From: Prorocentrum cordatum | Lineage: Eukaryota; Sar; Dinophyceae; Prorocentrales; Prorocentraceae | Assembly (NCBI GenBank): GCA_963575745.1 | Contig: CAUYUJ010019885.1 | Location: forward strand, 89,514 to 153,513 | Length of the DNA: 64,000 bases | Direction: 5' to 3' | Shown: piece after piece, positions 19,704 to 30,287 of the stretch | How positions within the stretch are numbered: the stretch's first letter is position 1 | How the letters are laid out: each line of letters begins with the position of its first letter | Notes under the pieces: model-generated | Seen by the model: only the letters and a program-made list of their open reading frames with translations | What the model was told of the DNA's origin: nothing | Database searches by the model: none | Program-made: the position numbers and the translations under genes

Positions 19704-19970
19704 GGAATGGCCCTTCGCTGGAGTGACCTGTGGCGGTGCGGGCCCACAGGGATCCCTACGGCACTGGCCTGCACACCCGGATCTGACCCCGCCGCGGTTC
19801 GAATGCCGCGCGCCAACGGTCAGTCCTGCCCAGGGTCGCTCCCAGGTGTAGGCGATCCGCTGTTGGGCGTACTGGGGAAGCGATAGACAGGGGGCGAAGA
19901 CAGGCGCACCTCTTGAGCCTTAAATGGGGCCCCCTGGGGTCCAAGAGGGCACGTCGGACGGGCCCCGGAC

Positions 19971-20127
19971 GAGGACAACTCCGTTCCAGAGCGTTCCCGA
20001 ACGTTCTCAGAGCGTTCTGGAGCGCTCCGAGGAGGCCGCGGCGCCCGATGCGTCCTCCAGAGCCGCCGGGTCTCAGAGGTTCTCGCTGCATCCCCACCCG
20101 ACTTTGTCCTCGTCCTCGCCTCGTCTA
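19971..20127 (+). repeat. Dispersed repeat E, copy 1
   Basis: TCCGTTCCAGAGCGTTC...GAACGTTCTCAGAGCGTTC opens the repeat, giving nested GAGCGTTC/GAACGCTC palindromes. CCAGAGCCGCCGG.TCTCAGAG follows, then a TCGTCCT..CTTCGTC-like end. The second copy is at 49870-50023. Both lie beside (CTC)n. Confidence 0.8.
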
Positions 20128-20147
20128 AGCACGATCGGTGAACGCTT

Positions 20148-20253
20148 CTCCCTCCTCCTCCCTCCTCCTCCTCCTCCTCCTCCTCCTCCTCCTCCTCCTC
20201 CTCCTCCTCCTCCTCCTCCTCCTCCTCCTCCTCCTCCTCCTCCTCCTCCTCCT
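20148..20253. repeat. (CTC)n microsatellite, ~105 bp
   Basis: Nearly pure CTC/CCT. It creates long Leu, Pro or Ser runs in three frames that are not genes. Confidence 0.97.
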
Positions 20254-20995
20254 ATCCTTATTCCTTATTCGAATATACTCCTACTCCCCCCTCAGGCCGG
20301 CCGATAGGGGCCGCATCCGGGTGGTCCCATCCTAACCTGTAAAAAACAATACAAAATCAACATTTTTTTATTTTTTCCTCTCGACATGGACGTCCTGTCG
20401 TCCACGGCGATAATCCATTGCAAAAAATACCACAAAGAGCACACGCGCGCGTTCATGTCAGAATCCTACCGAACACCGTGTGTTTGCAAGCATTTCAACA
20501 TAAAAACATCAAAAACCCAATGCTTTTTTTCACAAAAAAATCTACAAATTTCCCGCCCGGGCTCTCTTGCTGAAATCATAGGAAAACCATAGGAATCTTA
20601 AGAATTCTGTCAAATCCAGCGATTTCACGTCATCGCGCGGTGCACTCGCGATGCTCTGTCATGCACCCAGGCCGCGAATCCTGTGCAAAAAATACCACGC
20701 GGGCGACATGCGCGCGCGTCGCCGCGAGCGCATGCTCAAATCCTTCTAGAGTCGTCGCCGTCATTGGCACCGTCGCATGGACGTCCTGTCGTCCACGTCG
20801 CAAAATGCATGGCAGGAATGGGACGCGGCGCACACCCCGCGCCCGCCCATCCAATCCGTCCCATTCTAATCTGCAAAAGACAATACACAGTTTTTGTTTT
20901 TCTTGTCAACATGGTCGTGCTGTCGTCACGTCGCAAAATGCGTGGCAGGAATGGGACGCGGCGCACACCCCGCGCGAAGGGGTGACATGGTACTA
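20254..20995. repeat. Related non-coding blocks repeated at 20.33-20.42, 20.76-20.88 and 20.86-20.98 kb
   Basis: GACGTCCTGTCGTCCACG and CCCAT.CTAA.CTGCAAAA.ACAATAC recur. The block CGCAAAATGC.TGGCAGGAAT + GGGACGCGGCGCACACC occurs at about 20803 and 20933 (about 130-bp step). The region is AT-richer than its surroundings. No coding frame convinces. Confidence 0.65.
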
Positions 20996-21400
20996 CTACT
21001 ACCACTACCACTACCAACACCACTACCACTGGTACTACTACTCCTGCCTCTTGGGGCCTCCTGGGCCCCCTTGGGGTGTCCTGTCAGACCGTCGGGCTTC
21101 CTCCGGCCACCTCTGGCTTCCTGCGGTGTACCGGGCCATTCTCGACTCGTCTGGCAATGCGTGCGCGGCATTCAACACGCGCTCGCCAGTTCCCGTCGGC
21201 AACCGCCATCGCGGCCGCATCAGCTGTACCAAACCGGCTGGCCGGTGTGACTTCGGCCCCCAGTTGTGCCAGCTTTGCTTCTTATGTTGTGGGAGGGCGG
21301 GTGGGACTGGGCATGCCATGCTTGACTCGCTCGAGCTGGCTAGCTTGACTCCTACTCCTACACCTACTCCTACTCCTACTCCTACTCTTACTCCTACTCC
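20996..21400. repeat. Compound microsatellites (CTA/CCA) and (CCTACT)n up to the gap
   Basis: TACTAC/CACTAC runs (20996-21046), ordinary sequence (21047-21348), then a CCTACT hexamer array from 21349 that runs into the assembly gap, so the array length is unknown. Confidence 0.85.
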
Positions 21401-21500
21401 NNNNNNNNNNNNNNNNNNNNNNNNNNNNNNNNNNNNNNNNNNNNNNNNNNNNNNNNNNNNNNNNNNNNNNNNNNNNNNNNNNNNNNNNNNNNNNNNNNNN
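21401..21500. other. Assembly gap (100 N)
   Basis: Exactly 100 N, the usual placeholder for a gap of unknown size, in a hexamer array. Confidence 0.99.
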
Positions 21501-22178
21501 AAGGGGCTCTGAGGATGGGCTTGCACTGCTTGGGGCACCTCGCCCTCGGGGCCCCGTCTCTCAGGGCCCCGTCCTTGCGCCACCGCCCTCGGAGCGAGGC
21601 TTCGCGCGCCGCTCGCCGTGGCCCTCGTCGGGGGCCCTCGCCGGGCCCCCGGGGGGGCCCGGAGGAGGAGGGGCTCGGTTGTTCAATGTGGGGTCCTGCA
21701 GGGTGGGGTCCTCAGGGCGAGGGGCCTCAAGCAATGTGAATCCGCCATTGGATCCAGCTGCCTGTCCTTAGGACCTCATCCTGAGCTCGGTGGTTCCAAG
21801 GTGGGGTCCTGAAGGATGGGGTCCTCAGACGACGTGCCTCAAACAATGTAAACCCACCCTTAGATCTCTGCCCATCCTCAGGACCCCATCTTTGAACCAC
21901 AGAGAAGCGACGTCGGGGGGGAAGACGCGGCCGAAAGGTCAACTTTCGGGGCTTGGCGCGGAGTTCTTGGATCGGCGCTGGGCCCCCAAGTGGAGCCCGA
22001 TTTTCTCCACGCCGACGTCGCAGAGGGATCGCCGACGTCGCCGATGCACCGCCGATGCATCGACGATTCGGCGGGATCCTCCGATCCCCACAGAAGACTG
22101 CCCGGGGTGCGGAGCCGGTTCCGGGGCCACGGGGGCGCGGGGCGGGACTCCCGGGCGGGGGCCCGCAGCGGTTCGGCC
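21501..22178. other. GC-rich non-coding stretch
   Basis: No gene. Two related blocks, GGGTCCT(C/G)A.G..G.GGCCTCAA.CAATGT (about 21710-21740 and 21805-21850), suggest a ~110-bp duplication. The rest is GGCC-rich. Confidence 0.5.
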
Positions 22179-22374
22179 CCAGACACCTGGCGCCCCATCG
22201 TTTTCGAGGCACGGGCTCCCGACCTCTGGACCACCGCTCCCTGGGACCACTCCGTCTTCATCCTCCCGGGCCACTTTTTGGCCGCCCCGGGGCCCGGCGA
22301 GGGCCCCCACATGAGGCCGAGAAGGATGGAAAGCAAGCCTCCGTCCCGATTTTTTCGAGGCGCCGGGTGTCTGG
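22179..22374 (-). mobile_element. TIR element family 1, best-preserved termini
   Basis: Ends CCAGACACCTGGCGCCC and (reverse complement of the right end) CCAGACACCCGGCGCCT, 15 of 17 identical, 196 bp in total. The interior matches other copies in reverse orientation: CCTCTGGACC, GGCCGCCCCGGGGCCCGGCG, CATGAGGCCGA. Non-coding, so non-autonomous (MITE-like). The adjoining copy starts 3 bp further on. Confidence 0.8.
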
Positions 22375-22377
22375 AGC

Positions 22378-22530
22378 CCAGAGATCCGATGTCGTGATTT
22401 TTTCAGTGCGCGGTCCCCGGCAGTCTCGACCCCTTATTCAGGACCGGCTTGTCATCCCGAGTCGTTTTTTGACGGGCTCGAAGTGCGAACAACTTCCGTA
22501 TTGATTTTTTCAATGCGTTGGATCCCTGTG
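22378..22530 (-). mobile_element. TIR element family 1, adjacent shorter copy
   Basis: Starts CCAGAGATCCGATGTCGTGA and ends with CAATGCGTTGGATCCCTG. The inner CAGTCTCGACCCCTTATTC + AGGACCGGCTTGTCATCC is the reverse complement of the GGTCCTGGGGAATGGGTCGA region of other copies. Confidence 0.65.
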
Positions 22531-22712
22531 AGTGGTCCCAGCGAGACGGTGGGCGCCTTGGAGGAGGCCGCCGCCGCGGCGGGCGCGGGCTTGGGCGCGC
22601 TCGCTCCGTGGTTCCTCGGCGCGCGCGGGCACACCTCGGCGCGTTCGGGCGCCTTTGGGCTCCGGTTTTGGGCACCCTGGATCAGAGTTTGGGGCACAGT
22701 TTCCCAGGGAGG

Positions 22713-22871
22713 AGGAAAAGGTACCCATACCGCTACCGCTACCCTCCCGCGTTTTCGCCTTGGTGGCGCTCCTGGGAGGCCTTCGTCGCCACCGCTGGAT
22801 TCGCTCCGAAATCCTGGTCAGAACGCATCCTGGGAGAAGTCTGGGGAGTAGTAGTATCGCTACCTTTTGGT
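22713..22871 (+). mobile_element. TIR element family 2 (MITE-like), copy 1
   Basis: Left end AAAAGGTACCCATACCGCTAC, right end GTAGTAGTATCGCTACCTTTT, inverted with 4-5 mismatches. The interior TGGATTCGCTCCGAAATCCT + GGTCAGAACGC is shared with 52650-52811 and 60192-60357. No ORF. Confidence 0.8.
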
Positions 22872-23860
22872 CTCCCCAGCTTCGGTCATTCACTACACCC
22901 CCCTGATAGAGTCGAGACTGCCTGACGTTTCGGGCACCCGGACCATCACAGATCGGTCCGTCTCGAAGCATGCCGCAGCGGGATGGGTTCTTCTACGGTC
23001 AACCCGCACAGTGAGGATGAGCAACCCTTGCATCCTTCTCGTTCGGCCCGTCCTTGGCCGCTTTCGCTGGCCGTGCCCCGCTCGAAAAGTGTCGCCATGG
23101 CCTTCACGGCCCTTGCATCCTTTTCGTGCGTCCGTCTTATATGGGTTGACTGGGCTCCAGTCGTGTTTCTTCGTGGTGTTGTATACGTGCGCCACGTCGG
23201 ATCTCTTGTCGTGCGGCGGTGTCGTCGTGTCTGGAGCGGTTTCTCGCCGCCACGACTGGGCGCAGCTCGGCCAACTGGCGAGGACGGGCGAGGGGCCCCG
23301 GGGCTGGTTTTGAGCAGGTGGTCGGCGGCGGCCGGTGTTGACGGTGCGGGGGCCCTCGCAGAAGGCAGTAGGGGATCGACTGCAGAATTGATTCACCCCA
23401 AAATCGTTTTCCCGTCGAATTTACGAACAACGGATATAAAGCTCCTCGGATCTACGGAGGTTTCTGTGCATGTTTGCACAGATTCGGCGGAGAAATCAAG
23501 CCTGGGGGACATCAATTCTGCAGTCGCTCCCCTGCTCGAAGAAGGCCGGGTGCCTCTTCGAAGGGGCCCCAGGCTCAATTTACACCTGCCAGGAAGGCTC
23601 CTCTGCTTGGCAGCTGGGGCCTGGGAGATCCGGCGCCGCGGAGAAGGTGCAGCACCGCGGGAGGCCACGGCCGGAGCCCCCCGACGGCCTTACATATGCA
23701 TCGCCGGGCGGCGCCTCTCGCGGCTCGGGCGATCCGTGAGGGCCCCGGGGCCCGGGGACGGGCGAGAGCGCCCAGCGGTGAAGCCGCAGGGCGCCCGGGT
23801 CGCCGGGATCCCAGAGGAGGGCCACCCTCCAGAGGCGCGCCTGCGTCGAGGATCCAAGTG
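22872..23860. other. GC-rich stretch without a recognisable gene
   Basis: Several overlapping open frames exist on both strands (up to 292 codons), but they lack motifs, differ in every frame, and are as expected for ~65% GC. 23380-23480 is locally AT-richer. Confidence 0.5.
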
Positions 23861-24087
23861 ACGACGACGACGACGACGACGACGAGGACGACGAGGACGA
23901 CGAGGACGACGAGGACGACGACGACGACAACGAGGACGAGGACGAGGACGAGGACGAGCACGACGGAAACGACGACGACGACGATCAGGACGACGACGAG
24001 GACGACGACGATGATCAGGACGACGACGAGGACGAGGACGAGGACGACGACGACGACGACGACGACGAGGACGAGGACGAGGACGAG
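23861..24087. repeat. (GAC)n/(GAG GAC)n microsatellite, ~225 bp
   Basis: GAC triplets with regular GAG substitutions. It reads as Asp/Glu, Thr/Arg or Arg runs on one strand and Ser/Val runs on the other. Confidence 0.95.
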
Positions 24088-24199
24088 AAGGGAAAGGGGG
24101 CGGCGCAGGTGCGCTGCGAAGTCTTATAGCAGACGCTCGGTTCCTGCGCACTGTGGGGAGACGCGCGCGATGGCTGAACTGTATGTTCGGGTCGCACTT

Positions 24200-24272
24200 C
24201 GTGTGTGTGTGTGTGTGTTTGTGTGGCTGTGTGGCTGTGTGTGTGTGGGTGTGTGAGTGTGTGTTTGTTTTT
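24200..24272. repeat. (GT)n microsatellite, imperfect
   Basis: GTGTGT with GGCTGT interruptions, then TTTGTTTTTT. The short 26-27-bp repeat (GT)CTGGCGCTTTGC.(C/T)GGCAT follows at 24371 and 24398. Confidence 0.85.
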
Positions 24273-24506
24273 TATACAAATTTCGGGGGCATGCGCGGCA
24301 CTGCTGGCCCCTGGCATTGTCCATGACTGTTGCCCTGCGCGTCCAGCCTTCCGTGCGCGCTTCCCGCCAGTGTCTGGCGCTTTGCCCGGCATATTGTCTG
24401 GCGCTTTGCCTGGCATGGTCCAGCGCTTCTCCCGGCATTGTCCCGGCGTATCTCCCGCCCTTCACGCACCCTCCATGTCCCCATTCCCAGGAGAGAAAAA
24501 TAACAG

Positions 24507-24688
24507 TGCTTAGCGGGCGAAGAGCGGTATAAAATAAACTGTTCCGTCGCGGGGGGCGCTGCCCCTAAGGCGGCTGGAAAGTTTATATTTTGACGTGCCA
24601 CCTAAGGGTCTAAACTTTCCGGCCGCCCTGGGACAGGCGCCCCCGACAGCGAGGAAATTGATGTTATACCGTTCTTCGCCGGTTGAAG
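24507..24688. mobile_element. Foldback element, ~75-bp inverted arms
   Basis: The left arm (24507-24582) begins GCGAAGAGCGGTATAAAATA and ends GGCGGCTGGAAAGTTTATA. The right arm (24606-24688), reverse complemented, begins GCGAAGAACGGTATAACATC and ends GGCGGCCGGAAAGTTTAGA. The short centre includes TTTTGACGTGCCACC. Arms are ~80% identical by eye. No ORF. Confidence 0.8.
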
Positions 24689-24689
24689 T

Positions 24690-26674
24690 ACTGATATGTC
24701 TTTGTGCACGTCCCGATGGACCACCCCCCTCGCCCCACCACGCCTGGCGCGCGACGCCGAGAGGTTCCCCTGGCCGCCCGCCCAGACGGACGCGGCCGCC
24801 GCCGCCGCCAGGCAGCCGAGCATGCTCCCGGCCGCAGGCTGGAGGGTCCTAGAGGGTGCTCGGGCAGTCAGGGCCCCGATTCATCGGGAGGTCGGGGGTG
24901 CCCGCAGATCCGGGCGTTGCAATGGTTTCACAGCCAGCGTCTCCGCCCGGTTTCGGCCCCGGGACCATCACGGATCGATCCCGCTCGAAAAGAGAAGCAG
25001 AAAGATGGGGTGCAGGGTTCCAGTCGTGATTTTTTGCGATGTTGCATTTCTTTTGTAACGTCGGTTCTCAGGGTCATCAGGGCTGGGGGTGGTCAGAGGT
25101 GGCTCCTGATCCGTGCTTCGGGGACCCAAACCGGAGATGTCCTGGATCCGAGTAATCTCGGGTCATTCGGGCGTCCAGCCACTCCCGAACGCTGGGTGAG
25201 GTCAGGGGTAACGCTTGGTTCATGCGTCGAGGGCCCAATCGTTACCCCGGACCGAAGTTATCCCCGATAACTCTGGCGTCCAAGGCAGCCGATTTTCTGC
25301 ATGGGGACCCTTGCGCCGAGTGCCCTGCGGCCTGTTCAAGAGTGGTGCGCTCCGCCCAGGGGAAGCGGCTGCCGAGTGATGCGATGCGACGCGGAAGGCC
25401 TGCAGTGAGCATGCAGAGGCCAGGCCTGGGGAAGCAGGCGGGCAGAAGCAAAGAGAAGCACACGGTGGGGGCCCTCGTCAAGGAATGTGCCCAGGAGGCT
25501 CCAGACCCTGGAGGACTCCTTGCCCAGCGAAGGCGGCGGACCCACGGCCAAGCCCCAGTTCGTGCTCCACCGCCTTTCAGAATCTGGATTCCTTCCCCAT
25601 CGGTTTCTTGTCCAATGCCCTCACCGAATGGGGCTCGCGAAGCCCCCGCCCCAAAGCGGCCCTCGCCGCGGCGAAGCCGTGCCCTGCCGCCTCGCTGGGG
25701 TGTCCGCCGCGCGGCTGGACCAGCCGAGCTCTGCTGTGCAAGAAAGCCTGCGTCCGGAGACCAGCGGCGACACAACAAGAACAAACGCCGCCACCGTGCA
25801 GCACAGTTCGTGGCTGGCCGAGCCCTGTCGGTCTCAGCCCCCCCTCCCCGCCGCCTGGCCTCTCCGCGGGAGGGCCGGGGCGGCAGGCGCCGCTTCACCC
25901 CGGCGCGGCGGCGGCGTCAGCGCGGGCGCGGGGGGGCCCGGGGGGCCCCTGCTTCGAGCCCGGGGGCCCACAGAGAGAGCTTCTGGGGACGACGACAGGG
26001 GCGAGTTGCCCAGGTCGACTCGCTCCTCGGGCTGTCGGCACTGTCGGCGGCGAGCGACGGGGGGAAGTGAGAAGGAGAAGGCCTTTTTCGGAAGGCGGGG
26101 GGACCTCTCAGCAGCCCTCGCGCCTTCCGAGGAGTCGTCTGCGTCTTCGGGCAAGGGCTTAGAAGACTTCTCAGAGGGCCGGGGGACAGCCTTTTGAGAA
26201 GGCCCGCCCCGCCCCTCCTCGCTGCTTCCCCCCAGGCTCGCCGCCGAATTTAGCCCAAGCGCACGTGTGTTTACCACGTGACCGGCTCAGCCGGTGGCTC
26301 GCAGCCTGGGCGGGCCTTCGTTGGCGCTGGCCTTATACGTTCTGGGGACCGTCGAACGGGGGGCGGGCATTATATGTATCCCTCCCGGAGCCTCGCCGAA
26401 AACATGGACCATCGCTGCTCCCCACATGTGTTACTCGCCCCTGTCGTCGCCTCCGAATGGCAGGCCACGGCGCAGAATTGGAAAGTTGGTGCCGAGAGCT
26501 CCTGGAGCTCTTTCAAGATTGAGCGGGCGACGTCAGGAAGACCAGGGCCCCAGTGGTCACGGCAGGGGGGCCTGCCGCAGACGCGGGGCGGCTGGGCTGA
26601 CCCCCTCTGCCCGAGCCCCCTTATTGGTATCCTCCGGAGCGTGAGCCGGCGGCGTCCATGCGGCGTCTCGTACA
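24690..26674. other. GC-rich stretch, no supported gene
   Basis: Long overlapping frames on both strands (for example plus 25222-26070 and 25487-26197; minus 25242-25898) have biased Arg/Pro/Ala composition and no motif. None is preferred. A real spliced gene cannot be excluded. Confidence 0.45.
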
Positions 26675-26860
26675 GTCGGACCGAGGTATGAGATCGAGGT
26701 CGCTTCGGGGAGGGTACCCTCGTGTTCTTCGTGTTTGTTGGATGCTCCTGCGCATGCATCCTGGGGAGGGTACCCCGGGCTATTCTGTGTGCTTTGGCCG
26801 GGGGGGGGGGGCCTCACGTCTTTGAGGGATGTTCTTCCCGGCCCAGGTCCGACCGTACTG
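26675..26860 (+). repeat. Dispersed repeat F, copy 1
   Basis: CGGACCGAGGTATGAGATCG then GGTCG.TTCGGGGAGGGTACC, GTGTTCTTC.TGTT, TTCTGTGTG.TTTGGCCGG, and CCAGGTCCGA at the end. The second copy is at 39487-39656. Confidence 0.8.
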
Positions 26861-27008
26861 GGGTGGGCGGCGACACACGGGGGCGGGGCCGTGGACTGCC
26901 CGAGAGCGGCCCCGCAGGGAGCCCCCCGGGGGGGCCCCGAAGGTGCGCGAAAGGTCCACCGTTCTTCCCCCCCGGGAGGGTTTCTCCGAAGGGCTTTAGG
27001 CGACCCGT

Positions 27009-27160
27009 CCTCCTCCTCCTCCTCCTCCTCCTCCTCCTCCTCCTCCTCCTCCCTCCTCCTCCTCCTCCTCCTCCTCCTCCTCCTCCTCCTCCTCCTCCTC
27101 CTCCTCCTCCTCCTCTCCTCCTCTCCCCTCCTCCCCCCTCCTCCTCCCTCCTCCTCGGTC
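27009..27160. repeat. (CTC)n microsatellite, ~150 bp
   Basis: CTC triplets with short CCTC/CCCTCC phase changes. Confidence 0.97.
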
Positions 27161-27339
27161 GCCTACCCCCTGGGGGAAAACGGTGCCCCCCCCCCGTTGA
27201 TTGCCGCCCCCCCCCTCCATGAAGCAGCGCGCCCGTTCTCAGCCTCCCAGCCTTCTCCGCCTCCGAGGATATCTTCCCTCCTCTTCCTCCTCATCCTCCT
27301 TCTCCTCCTCTCCTCTTCCTCCCAGGCAACCGCAATGAC

Positions 27340-28310
27340 CCGTTACACGTCGTCACCGGAGCAGGACACAGGCTGAGGTACCATCGGATGGAGAGCCTCA
27401 CCCGCCACGAGATCTACCGCAACATCGTGTGAGTGATAATCATGACGCTTACAGCCCGAAACATGACGTTTTCGCGTTTGAACCGTGGGAGATGTATCAC
27501 CACACGTCGGACGAGGAGGATACGGAGAAGGGTGGAAAGGGTAACGCGAAGAGCAAGAGCACGAAGCGCAAGAAATCCGACAGAGGAAGGACGGCAGGCA
27601 GAGGACGATCGCAAATAAATTTGGCAAGAGCATGCTACCAGCGCTTCGGGTCAGCACAGAAGATAGACACGACCACGATTGGTTTATGGACTCTGACAGG
27701 ATAGGAATGAGGAACTTCGAGGGCCAGGATCCGGCGGGCCAAACCGAACATAAGCGGCAGCGTCGTCGATTGGCTCAACGACAGGATCCAGCGTTCCCCG
27801 ACATCTTTAACAAAGCAGATAGAGCAGCTCAACGAGCAGAAGAAGTCGCAGAAGGAGGACACCAGCCGTCGGAGAACAAGACCGAGACGGAGGAGGACGC
27901 CAAGAACCCAGTGTAGGTATCCGGAGAAAACACAACAGCGAAAAAACTCGGATACAATAGTGGAGGGTCGGCGGGACCAGCGAGAAAAGCATGATGTGCA
28001 CCGACGAGTGGGAGAAGATGCAGGGACATATCAGCTCGGCAAGACAATGGCACCAGCAGTTTTTCCTCAACCTGGCCAGAACGAAAGTGGGAAAGTTGCC
28101 CAAGAGCGGGGGCAAGATGGCCAGGGCAGGAAGCATCCTGATACTCATGGACTAGCTCAGAACGGCGGAGGAGATGTAGCGGAAGCGTCCAAGCTCAAGG
28201 GGTTCCTCTATGACGAGGTCGGAGAGAACAGGGAGAAGCAGATGCCGAACAAGAAGAACTACCTTATCAACCAGGGCGACGAGAACGTAGAGGAATTCTA
28301 AACTGTCGAG
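27340..28310 (+). pseudogene. Decayed coding-like stretch, identity unknown
   Basis: Protein-like segments appear in changing frames: DAYSPKHDVFAFEPWEMYHH, then a Lys-rich run; PNISGSVVDWLNDRIQR with a helical SLTKQIEQLNEQKK; MQGHISSARQWHQQFF and LNLARTKVGKLP; KLKGFLYDEVGENREKQMPN then LINQGDENVEEF. Composition (Asp, Glu, Lys, Gln, Trp) differs from the Arg/Pro/Ala chance frames around it, and GC is lower. I read this as a gene broken by many small indels. I do not recognise it. Confidence 0.35.
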
Positions 28311-29818
28311 GAGATGCCAGAGTGTAGGGTGGACGACCCTTCGACGTGGTGGCACTGCGGATGGGAGCCGCAGCGCGAGATCAAGTGGACAGGCGACAGC
28401 AGTACAAAGACGAGGAGGAGCTCACCATGAAAGCTGACCAGCGCCTGCCAGGATGCTGACGACCCAACCGCGATTGGTGTATTACGGATGGGTTGAGCTT
28501 GATGCGACGAGTTTGATCCATGTGGGAATCTCATTATCAGTGGAAGAGCAGAACAAGAATGGAGCCATGCCAACCAGTTTGGAGGACGTCTCCCCGCCGA
28601 AGGACAAGAGTGCGAGAACGACTCCTTGAGGGCGGATGGAAGGAGCGGGCGGGGAACCTCCATCTTGGAGGGAAGTGGCGCGAAGGCAAGGAGTTCGGCG
28701 CGCAATGCCTGAGTGTCTTGCCCCAGGGAGAGGCTTGCACTTTGCTCAGGGTCAGGCGGAATCGACTTGAGAATAAGCGGGGCAGCGGCAGTTTGATCCG
28801 ACTGTGGCGATTACGTCAAAGAACAACTCAGGGCCCTTGCATGGGAAATGGCAGGGACAAACAAACATACGATACGAGTGTGAAGACCAGAGGAAGTCAT
28901 TGGGAACATGGGGAACTGCTTAACAAAGGATGCCATGGGAAATGGGACAATCATTGACGACGGAAAGCACAGGACCTGGAAATGTTGACAGGATACGACA
29001 ACCCCCTCGCTTCGCCGACACTCACAACCAGAAGCGTGCCAGGCCAAGGCTAAGTGAAATCTAAGCAGCAGAAGTCGTGCCCTTTCAGTACTAGTGGATA
29101 CAGCCGGTGTTTCGCGGAAGCCAGGAGCGAGAATCTTTCTATCTCCCCTCAGGCGCTTCGCTTCTCCCTCTCCCCGCCGTGTCCCGTGGCGTCCTGCGTT
29201 GCTGTGTTTTTCCGCCCTGTCGTGTCCTGTCTGCTGTCGGTGCCCGTCCTCCTCTCTTCCTCCCGCGCCCCGTTCGCCCGACGTGGCCTCTCCCTCGTCC
29301 CCCTTCTTTTCCTGGCTCGCCTCGTCATTCCTTCTCCTTTCGCTCCTCTGCCTGCTGTCCTTTCGCCCCGTGGCCTCGGGGAAGAGCCGGGCTCGGGCTC
29401 GGGGACGAGAGCGGCGGGGCAAGGCAGTGCAGGGGGGCGCACGTGCGCCGCCCCGCCGCCCCCGCGGCCGCCCACCCGCCCACGTTCTCGTGAAGTTCGA
29501 GGCAGCAGTTTGCTCTCCCCCCCCATCCTTGCGTCGTCGAGAGCGGTTATGTCGTCGTTCTCTCTCTCCCCCCCCTGCTAGGAGGCCCGGGGCCTCTTCG
29601 CTTGAATCGAGAGCACGAGGGCTCGAAGGGAGTTTCTTGCAGCAGGGCCCCCGCGTTTTTTTGTGCTTTCACGCGCCGAAAGGGCGCCCCAGGCAGGCCT
29701 CTGCGAGGGCAGGGCCCGCGTCGATACTTTCGCAGGGGCGCTCGACAGTCGCGCGGTTTGCTGTGCAGCAGCCACCGTTCGGGCTCGCTTCTAACGCGCT
29801 GAGCCGTACCCGTAGCTT
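28311..29818. other. Stretch with no supported gene
   Basis: 28330-28400 still looks weakly protein-like (PECRVDDPSTWWHCGWEPQ, plus). The rest is CT-rich with no repeat of note. Confidence 0.4.
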
Positions 29819-30090
29819 CCTCCTCCTCCTCCTCCTCCTCCTCCTCCTCCTCCTCCTCCTCTTCCTCCTCCTCCTCCTCCTCCTCCTCCTCCCTCCTCCT
29901 CCTCCTCCTCCTCCTCCTCCTCCTCCTCCTCCTCCTCCTCCCCTCCTCCTCCTCCTCCTCCTCCTCCTCCTCCTCCTCCTCCTCCTCCTCCTCCTCCTCC
30001 TCCTCTCTCCTCCTCCGCCTCTTCCTCCTCCTCCCCCTCCTCCTCCTCCTCCTCCTCCTCCTCCTCCTCCTCCTCCTCCTCCTCCTCCTC
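29819..30090. repeat. (CTC)n microsatellite, ~270 bp, 5' of LINE-C
   Basis: Long CTC tract with few interruptions, ending abruptly at GTCTCTGAG, where LINE-C sequence starts. Confidence 0.97.
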
Positions 30091-30287
30091 GTCTCTGAGT
30101 TCGTTTATCTTGAGGTGTGGCTTGGTCCCTCGGTGGACCTAATGAGGCCTTGGGTGGACCCGCCTGCCAAGGCTCGTCTCCGGGCTCGAGCTGTTGGGCG
30201 TGGCGTCACCCCTGCCAGCCTCTCGTCCACCATCTATAGTACACGTATTATTACCACACACTCTCGTATGTCAGTCAGTTCTTTTGG

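Noticed and set aside
23474-24256. Thr/Arg-, Asp- or Ser-run proteins
   Set aside because: They come from the (GAC)n tract read in different frames.
25222-26197. Overlapping plus ORFs of 225-282 codons
   Set aside because: High GC alone keeps frames open on both strands; no motif, no preferred frame.
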